This document shows positions 57,702-64,000 of a stretch of DNA of 64,000 nt, piece by piece. The stretch comes from Streptomyces sp. DHE7-1. Lineage in GTDB: Bacteria; Actinomycetota; Actinomycetes; Streptomycetales; Streptomycetaceae. The stretch lies in the NCBI GenBank assembly GCA_016432725.1, contig JACJDG010000003.1, positions 620,001-684,000 on the forward strand, written 5' to 3'. The number at the start of each line of letters is the position of its first letter. The first letter of the stretch is position 1. The position numbers and the translations under genes are program-made. The notes below the pieces were generated by a model, which was given only the letters and a program-made list of their open reading frames with translations, made no database searches and was not told the origin of the DNA.

Positions 57702-58684
57702 TCACCAGCGGCCCGCCTCCGTGCCGGTGACCGGCGTGGACGGCCTGCCGTCCACGCCCACCGGGACGTCGCCCGCGAGCATCACCCGGTGCATGGTCCG
57801 GGGGAATCCGAGGTGGGCGTTGTCGCTCGGGGCCAGGTGGATGGTGGCCCGGTTGTCCCAGAAGGCGACACTCCCGGGCTCCCAGCGGAAGCGGACCGTG
57901 TACTCGGGGCGTACCGCCTGGTCGAGCAGCATCTCCAGCAGGGCCGCGCTCTCGGGGCGGGAGACCTCGGTGATCTGCTCCAGGTAGTAGCCGTTGACGT
58001 ACAGCACGCGCTCGCCCGTCTCCGGGTGCACGCGCACCAGGGGGTGCACGGAGGCGACCTGACGGTCCAGCAGGTGACGGAGGTAGGCGTCGTCACCGGG
58101 CCGCGGCTGGTAGCCGACGCCGAGCCGGTGCTCGGCGCGCAGCCCGTCCACGAAGGCGCGGACCGGCGCCGAGAGCCCGGCGTAGGCGGCGGCCAGATTG
58201 GCCCAGGTGGTGTCGCCGCCGTACGGCGGCACGGTCTCGGCGCGCAGGACGGTGGCGGCCGGCGGGTCGACGCGGGCGCCGTGGTCGCAGTGCCAGCCGC
58301 GCAGCAGGGTGTGCCGGCGCCGGCGCAGCCACTCCTCCTGCTCCATGCCGAAACGGCCGCCCAGCTCCAGCCGGTCGGCGGTGGTCTCCACCTCGGGGTG
58401 GTCCTCCGGTGAGGCGCTGCCCCGCCGGCCGAGGACGACCGGCTCGCCGAACCGGCGGGCGAAGGCGACGTGCCCGGCGTGGTCCAGTTCCTGCCCCGGA
58501 AGAACACCACCTTCCAGCGCAGCACCGCCTCCCTGATCAGGGCGACCACCGAGTCGTCCAGCGGGCCCGCGAGATCGACGCCGGTGATCTCGGCGCCGAT
58601 GTGCCCGGCGACCGGGTGCACCTCCACGCCCCCGGTCCGTTCCGCCTGCCCGGTGTGCTCCGCCGTGGTCCTGTGCGTCGTCAT
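57702..58684 (-). CDS. TauD/TfdA-family 2-oxoglutarate dioxygenase (frame break near 58495)
   Basis: An Fe(II)/2-oxoglutarate-dependent oxygenase of about 328 residues. N-terminal marker GHIGAEITGVDLAGPL; iron site His and Asp in WHCDHGARVDPP with the distal His in the final region; 2-oxoglutarate Arg at FPRTMHR; VRFRWEPGSVAFWDNRATIHLA is the family's signature sheet and third ligand. Members oxidise taurine, alkylsulfates, 2,4-D or amino acids. A lost base in the C run 58494-58497 splits the N-terminal and main frames. ATG 58684. No sulfonate transporter nearby, so the substrate is open. Confidence 0.85.
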
Positions 58685-58807
58685 GCGCGCTCCGTTGGTC
58701 GTCCGAACCGGCTCCACGACCGATCGTGGCACCGGGGCCCCGTGCGCCGCGAACTTCCCGCGTCCGCGCCCCCGCTTCCGTGAGCACGGCCGCCCCGCCC
58801 TCCGCCG

Positions 58808-59682
58808 CTACGGCTCCTCGGCGGGTTCCCGGGCGGCGGCGGTGCGGGGCGCGGCGAGGCTGCCGAGGATGTCGAGGAGTTCGGCGCTGCGGCTGCCTGG
58901 CCCGGCGTGGAAGACCACCAGGGTGAGTCCGCCGGTGCCGTCCGCCGTCAGCTTCTCCGAGTACAGCTCGAGGTCACCGACCTGCGGGTGGCTCAGTCTG
59001 CTGAGCCGGCCGCGCCGGGGCCGCACCTCGTGCCGGGCCCAGAGCGTCCGGAAGCGGTCGCTGCGCAGCGAGAGGTCGCCGACGAGGTCGCGCAGCCGCG
59101 CGTCGTCTGCCTCGGGCCCGGCGTACGCGCGCAGCGCGGCCACGCCCTCCTCGGTGAGGTCGTCCCAGTCCCGGCGCAGCGCGCGCTCGGCGGGGTCGAG
59201 GAAGACGGCCCGCAGCAGGTTGACACCGGGCCGGTAGTTCGGGTGAGGGCCGTGGCCAGGGCGTTGGCGGCGAGGCAGTCGGTGTAGCGGTTCTGGATGT
59301 AGGCGGGGTTGCGCGGCCAGCCGTCGATGAGGCGCAGCAGGCCCTCCGGCACCTGCTCCCCGTGGCGTGCCGGCCCGGTGCGTGCCCCCGGCCGGGTCTC
59401 GCGGGGCCGGTCCTGGGCGAGGCCGAGGAGGTAGGAGGTGGCGTCGGCGTCCAGCCGGAGCACCCGGGCGACGGCCTGGAGGACCTGCGCCGAGGGGTTG
59501 CGGTCGCGGCCCTGCTCCAGGCGGAGGTAGTAGTCGGAGCTGATGCCGGAGAGCATCGCGACCTCCTCGCGGCGCAGCCCCGGCACCCGGCGCAGTCCCG
59601 AGCCGGGCAGTCCCACGTCCTCCGGCCGGACCCGGCCCCGGCGGGCGCGCAGGAACTCGCCGAGCGCGTTCGTACCGTCCAT
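58808..59682 (-). CDS. MmyB-type XRE-family regulator (frame break near 59242)
   Basis: A regulator of about 292 residues. Residues 5-75 form an XRE helix-turn-helix (LGEFLRARRGRVRPEDVG, RREEVAMLSGISSDYYLRLEQGR). The rest is the MmyB-like ligand-binding domain (ALTPHPNYRPGVNLLRAVFLDP, SRLSHPQVGDLELYSEKL), a PAS-like fold reported to bind fatty acids in this family. ATG 59682. One base seems lost at 59241-59243. It is divergent from an aldo/keto reductase gene 145 bp away, the usual regulator-target arrangement in Streptomyces. Confidence 0.9.
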
Positions 59683-59827
59683 GGCACCACCGTACGGCGG
59701 CGTGCGCGACGGTGACTGGTCCTGCCGCTCCCAGGAACACGGGGACACTGCCGTGCGGGACGCACCGGGCGCAGGGTGGACAGGAGCCGCCGGCCGGCGG
59801 CTCGGCGAACGGCACGAGAGGCACGAC

Positions 59828-60690
59828 ATGACCGCACAGCTCGGCGGCACCGTCACCCCCGCGGACGGTCTGACCCTCACCCGCATGGGCTACGGCGCCA
59901 TGCAGCTCGCCGGACCGCACGTGTTCGGACCGCCGAAGGACCGGGCCCGGGCCGTCGCGGTGCTGCGCGCCGCGGTGGACGCGGGCATCACGCACATCGA
60001 CACGGCCGACTTCTACGGACCCGTCGTCGTCAACGAGATCATCCGCGAGGCGCTGCACCCCTACCCGACGATCTGCGCATCGTCACCAAGGTCGGCGCGC
60101 GGCGCGGCGCGGACGGCGGCTGGATCATGTCCCGGCATCCGGCGGACCTCGAGGCACAGGTGTACGACAACCTGCGGCACCTGGGTCTGGAGACGCTGGA
60201 CGTGGTCAATCTGCGGCTCGGGGACGTGGACGCCCCGAACGAGGAACCGGTGGCCGAGATGTTCGGCGCCCTGGCCGAACTGCGGCAGCGGGGCCTGATC
60301 CGGCACCTCGGGCTGAGCGCCGTGTCCCTGGCGCAGCTGGAGGAGGCCCGGGGCATCGCGCCCGTGGTCACCGTGCAGAACCTGTACAACCTGGCGATCC
60401 GGCGGGACGACGCACTGGTGGAGCGCACGGCGGCGGAGAACATCGCCTTCGTGCCGTACTTCCCGCTCGGCGGGTTCACCCCGCTGCAGTCCGACACGCT
60501 GTCCGAGGTGGCCGCGCGGCTCGGTGCCTCGCCGCAGCAGGTGGCCCTCGCCTGGCTGCTCCGCCGCTCGCCGAACATCGCGCTCATTCCCGGCACCTCC
60601 TCCCCGGACCATCTGCGCGAGAACGTCGCCGCCGCCGCGCTGGTCCTGCCCGAGGACGCGGTGGCCGAGCTGGACGGCGTGGCGGGCTGA
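59828..60690 (+). CDS. Aldo/keto reductase (frame break near 60065)
   Basis: An NADPH oxidoreductase of about 287 residues. Asp and Tyr of the tetrad are in HIDTADFYGP, the Lys in RIVTKVGARRG, and the His position in VVNLRLGDVD is replaced by Arg/Leu, so activity may be altered. The C-terminal cofactor segment IALIPGTSSPDHLRENV is normal. ATG 59828. A lost C at 60064-60066 separates the two frames. Divergently paired with the MmyB regulator, which probably controls it. The branch resembles YajO/AKR11-like enzymes. Confidence 0.85.
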
Positions 60691-60748
60691 CCCGGTCCGT
60701 ACCGGGGTACCCGGGGCTGGTGGGGCGGACGGACGGAGGGAGCCGCAC

Positions 60749-61354
60749 GTGACGACGGAGGACCGGCTGCGGACCTACCGCGGCAGGCGCGACTTCGGGC
60801 GGACCCGCGAGCCGTCCGGCGGGGCGGCGGCCGCTGACGAGCGGCCGCGGTTCGTGGTGCAGATCCACGACGCCCGCCGCATGCACTTCGACTTCCGGCT
60901 CCAGGTGGGGACGTGCTGAAGTCCTGGTCCGTCCCCAGGGGGCCGTCGACGGACCCCGGGGACAAGCGGCTGGCCGTGCCGACGGAGGACCATCCGCTGG
61001 AGTACGAGGACTTCGAGGGCGTGATCCCGAAGGGCGAGTACGGCGGGGGCACGGTGATCGTGTGGGAGCACGGGACGTACGAGCCGCTGAGCCACGACCG
61101 CCGGGGGCGTCCGGTGGACTTCGCCGAGTCGCTGGAGCACGGACACGCCACGTTCCGGCTGCACGGGGCCAAGCTGCGCGGCGAGTGGGCCCTGACCCGG
61201 TTCCGCGGGGCCCGGACGAGGAGGAGTCCTGGCTGCTGGTGCGCAAGGGTCCGCGCGGCCGGCGGGGCACGGCACCCCGGATCCGCGCCGGGCCCGCTCG
61301 GTGCGCACCGGGCGCACCCTGGCCCAGGTCGCCGCCGACGCCGTCGAGGGGTGA
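60749..61354 (+). CDS. LigD-type 3'-phosphoesterase (three frame breaks)
   Basis: A stand-alone DNA-end-processing domain of about 202 residues, equivalent to the N-terminal module of bacterial ligase D used in non-homologous end joining. Signature: FVVQIHDARRMHFDFRLQVG (metal His and Asp), VLKSWSVPRGPS, DHPLEYEDFEGVIPKGEYG and GEWALTRFRG. It would remove 3' ribonucleotides or phosphates. GTG 60749 follows GGAGGGAG. Single-base losses fit at 60907-60910, 61207-61210 and 61275-61278, each moving the frame the same way; the final frame stops at 61354. No ligase or polymerase domain is present. Confidence 0.85.
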
Positions 61355-61571
61355 CCGCCCTGGCCCGGCACGGCTGGGGCCGCCGGCCGGGGACACCGCG
61401 TGCGGACGACCGGGCGCCGTGCGCGCGGCGACCGGTGCCGTGGCCGGAACGCCAGATGCCGCGCCCGGACCACCGGACGCCGTAACCGGATCACCTGGTT
61501 CTGCCCCCAACACCGGCCTCGCGCCTCTATGTTCGCGGCGGTAACCCGCTCGCGACCCTGGAGGCTCCCGC

Positions 61572-62006
61572 ATGCGCACCGCACTCCGCACCGCCCTCGT
61601 CGGCGTGGTGACCGCCGCCGCGTTCCTCACCTGCGGCACCGCGGGGGCCACTCCGCCGGGCTCCGGGGTGACGGCCCGGACCATCGCGCAGCGGACGGTC
61701 GGCGGCACCGACTACACCCTGCGCGAGATCACCATCCCGCCCGGCCAGGGCACCGGCTGGCACTATCACGACGGTCCGCTGTACGGCGTGGTGAAGCAGG
61801 GCACCCTCAGCCACTTCGACTCCGGCTGCGCCTCGGACGGCGTGTACCGCGCGGGCGCGGTGATACAGGAGCCGTCCGGTCCGGACCGTGTGCACATCGG
61901 CCGCAACCTCGGCACCACCCCGGTCGTCCTGGAGGTGCTCTACGTGCTGCCGCACGGCGCCCCGTTCTCCGAGGACGCGCCGAATCCGGGGTGCTCCTTC
62001 GAGTGA
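61572..62006 (+). CDS. Secreted cupin-domain protein
   Basis: A 144-residue exported protein. A signal peptide (MRTALRTALVGVVTAAAFLT) precedes a compact cupin barrel: REITIPPGQGTGWHYHDGPL contains the metal-binding WHYHDG motif and VHIGRNLGTTPVVLEVLYV the second conserved strand. Two Cys in the mature part (SGCASD and the C-terminal PGCSFE) could form a disulfide. Substrate or ligand unknown. GGAGG lies upstream of the ATG. Intact; its stop directly abuts the convergent stop of the last gene. Confidence 0.85.
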   Translation: MRTALRTALVGVVTAAAFLTCGTAGATPPGSGVTARTIAQRTVGGTDYTLREITIPPGQGTGWHYHDGPLYGVVKQGTLSHFDSGCASDGVYRAGAVIQEPSGPDRVHIGRNLGTTPVVLEVLYVLPHGAPFSEDAPNPGCSFE

Positions 62007-64000
62007 TCAGGTGCCGGGCAGCGGCTGCTGGGCCCAGATGGTCTTGCCGCTTGTCGTCTGCCGGCTGCCCCAGCGCTGGGTGAGCTGGGCGACCAGCAGC
62101 AGTCCGCGGCCGCCCTCGTCGTAGGCGTGCGCCCGGCGCAGGTGCGGCGAGGTGGAACTGCCGTCGGACACCTCGCAGATGAGCGCGCCGTCGCGGATCA
62201 GGCGGAGCTGGACGGGCGGTTCGCCGTAGCGGATGGCGTTGGTGACCAGTTCGCTGACGACGAGTTCGGTGACGAACGCGATCTCCTCCAGGCCCCAGTC
62301 GGTGAGCCGCTCGGTGGCCGCCTGCCGGAAGGCGGCCACCGCGGCCGGGTCGGACGGAACGTCCCAGGTGGCCACCCGGTCGGCGCCCAGGGCACGGGTC
62401 CGGACCAGGAGCAGGGCGATGTCGTCGGTGGGGTGCTCGGGCATGACGGCCTTGAGGACGTCGTCGCTGAGGGCCTCGAGGGAGGTGGCCGGTGTGCCGA
62501 GGGCGTGGCGCAGCTCCTCGGTGACACGGTCGACGTCCCGGTCGCGGTCCTCCACCAGGCCGTCGGTGTAGAGGGCGACGACCGATCCCTCGGGCAGTTC
62601 GAGTTCCGCCGCCTCGAAGGGCAGCCCGCCGACGCCGAGGGGCGGCCCGGCGCTCATGGGCACGAACTCGGCGGTGCCGCCGGGCAGGACGACGGCCGGG
62701 GCCGGGTGGCCGGCCGCGGCCAGGCTGAGCCGGCGGGAGACGGGGTCGTAGACGGCGTAGAGGCAGGTGGCGCCCAGTTCGGCGACCTCCTCGCCGGTGT
62801 CGCCGGCGGACAGGTGGCTGACCAGGTCGTCCAGGTGGGTGAGCAGCTCGTCCGGGGGCAGGTCGACGTCGGCGAGGGTCCGTACCGCCGTGCGCAGCCT
62901 GCCCATGGTCGCCGAGGACTGGATGCCGTGGCCGACGACGTCCCCCACGACCAGACCGACCCGGCTGCCGGAGAGCGGGATGACGTCGAACCAGTCACCG
63001 CCGATGCCGGCCAGCGAGCCGCACGGCAGATACCGGTGGGCAACCTCGACGGCGGCCTGCCCCGGCAGCCCGCTCGGCAGCAGACTGTGCTGGAGGGCGT
63101 GCGCGGTGTCGCGCTCGCGGGCGAACCGGCGGGCGTTGTCGACACAGACGGCGGCGCGGCTGGCGAGTTCCTCGGCGAAGACGGCGTCGTCGGGGCCGTA
63201 CGCGTCCGAGTGGTACTTGCGCACGCACACCGCGGCACCGAGGGTGATGCCCCGGGCGCGCAGCGGCACGGCGATCATCGAGTGGACGCCCTCACGGTAG
63301 GGCCGGCCCTCCGGGGAGCGCGCGTTGCGGTCCGCGAGCCACTGGTCGAACGCCGGCTCGCCGGCCTGGGCCAGTACCGCCCGGCCCTCGCGCAGGGCGA
63401 CGGCCGGCGGGGTGGACGGCCGGTACTCCTCCGACTCCCCCGGGTCCAGCGCGGCGCCCCGGTTGCCCGCCACGACGGAGCGGTGGGCGACGCGCCGCAG
63501 CTCGGTGCCGCTCTCGGGGGCCGCCGGCGGCTCGTGCGCGCCGAGGACCCAGTCCAGCAGGTCGACGGTGGCGAAGTCGGCGTACTGCGGGACCAGGAGT
63601 TCGATCAGCTCCTCGGCCGTGCGCGCCACGTCCAGGGTGGTGCCGATGCGGGAGGCGGCTTCGTTCAGCAGGGCGAGGCGGCGCCTGGCCCAGAACTCCT
63701 CGCTGCTGTCGAAGGCGGCCAGGGCCACCGCGGTGGGCTCCCCGGAGCGGTCGCACAGGGGCCACATCTCGATGCTCCAGGCGTGCGCCCTGCGCAGCGC
63801 GGGGGCTCCGGTGAAGCTCTCGTAGCGGACGGGCCGGCCGGTCTCGGCCACCTCGCGCAGATGGCGCACCAACCCCCGGGTGTGCTCGCTCTCCTCCACG
63901 GTGTCGGTGTAGAAGCGGCCGGCCAGCGTCTCCTCCGGCACGCCCATCAGCCGGCAGGCGACGCCGTTGACATGCAGGTAGCGCTGTTCGAGGTCGAGGA
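62007..64000 (-). CDS. PAS-GAF-PP2C-ATPase regulator (N-terminus beyond the window)
   Basis: The C-terminal 664 residues of a large cytoplasmic regulator; the frame runs past the right edge (LDLEQRYLHVNGVACRLMG at the edge looks like a PAS domain). After the PAS comes a GAF domain (AASRIGTTLDVARTAEEL, SMIAVPLRARGITLGAAVCV), then a PP2C phosphatase (IGGDWFDVIPL, GDVVGHGIQSSATMG, LYTDGLVEDRDRD, TDDIALLLVRT). It ends in an RsbW-like ATPase (TELVVSELVTNAIRYG, GGRGLLLVAQL). Phosphatase and kinase of the same pathway are thus in one chain, a known Streptomyces design. Internal frame intact. Confidence 0.9.
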   Translation of the reverse strand, partial: LDLEQRYLHVNGVACRLMGVPEETLAGRFYTDTVEESEHTRGLVRHLREVAETGRPVRYESFTGAPALRRAHAWSIEMWPLCDRSGEPTAVALAAFDSSEEFWARRRLALLNEAASRIGTTLDVARTAEELIELLVPQYADFATVDLLDWVLGAHEPPAAPESGTELRRVAHRSVVAGNRGAALDPGESEEYRPSTPPAVALREGRAVLAQAGEPAFDQWLADRNARSPEGRPYREGVHSMIAVPLRARGITLGAAVCVRKYHSDAYGPDDAVFAEELASRAAVCVDNARRFARERDTAHALQHSLLPSGLPGQAAVEVAHRYLPCGSLAGIGGDWFDVIPLSGSRVGLVVGDVVGHGIQSSATMGRLRTAVRTLADVDLPPDELLTHLDDLVSHLSAGDTGEEVAELGATCLYAVYDPVSRRLSLAAAGHPAPAVVLPGGTAEFVPMSAGPPLGVGGLPFEAAELELPEGSVVALYTDGLVEDRDRDVDRVTEELRHALGTPATSLEALSDDVLKAVMPEHPTDDIALLLVRTRALGADRVATWDVPSDPAAVAAFRQAATERLTDWGLEEIAFVTELVVSELVTNAIRYGEPPVQLRLIRDGALICEVSDGSSTSPHLRRAHAYDEGGRGLLLVAQLTQRWGSRQTTSGKTIWAQQPLPGT

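Overview
The window is very GC-rich with strong third-position G/C bias, and its gene content is typical of an actinomycete, almost certainly a Streptomyces or close relative. Marks of this include ANTAR/STAS/PP2C regulators, MmyB-type XRE regulators, class F sortase, GH64 glucanase, PucR-type activators, a graspetide precursor/ligase pair and many GTG starts. It holds about 50 protein genes, one tRNA (tRNA-Sec), and no rRNA, CRISPR array, insertion sequence or phage.

Layout: (1) 0.1-5.1 kb: MHS-family transporter, aldo/keto reductase, a small zinc-ribbon-like protein and a KhtT/KhtU-like K+/H+ antiporter pair. (2) 5.2-14.3 kb: signalling block with a STAS-ANTAR-GAF regulator, a CsbD-like protein, an RsbW-like kinase, an ANTAR/GAF/PAS/PP2C phosphatase and a giant HAMP-array hybrid histidine kinase. 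(3) 14.7-24.5 kb: a selenocysteine formate dehydrogenase operon (Fe-S subunit, tiny membrane ORF, NrfD-like membrane subunit, catalytic subunit with in-frame UGA and a SECIS hairpin), next to all four selenocysteine genes: selD, selC (tRNA-Sec), selB and selA. (4) 25-33 kb: MASE1 protein, PP2C phosphatase, PIG-V-like mannosyltransferase, long GAPDH and secreted M9 collagenase. (5) 33-40.8 kb: LysR and TetR regulators, SGNH esterase, class F sortase with a probable wall-protein substrate, Vgb-like propeller, fructosamine-kinase-like protein. (6) 40.9-43.0 kb: graspetide RiPP locus (tgmA, tgmB) with a Gfo/Idh/MocA oxidoreductase. (7) 43.2-64 kb: PP2C phosphatase, class III aminotransferase with AsnC regulator, serine hydrolase, PucR activator, YciO-like protein, dienelactone hydrolase, GH64 glucanase, M4 metalloprotease, phosphoesterase, TauD-like dioxygenase, MmyB regulator diverging from an aldo/keto reductase, LigD-type phosphoesterase, cupin, and a PAS/GAF/PP2C/ATPase regulator running off the right edge.

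Two things dominate interpretation. First, the formate dehydrogenase/selenocysteine cluster is a self-contained system: substrate gene, UGA-decoding tRNA, tRNA-charging enzyme (SelA), selenium donor synthase (SelD) and elongation factor (SelB) lie within 10 kb. Second, about 32 reading-frame breaks occur, nearly all in short G or C runs, and all can be explained by loss of single bases (two at one site). They look like sequence errors, so broken genes are annotated as whole genes with the approximate break noted. The UGA in the dehydrogenase is different: the frame stays the same on both sides of it.
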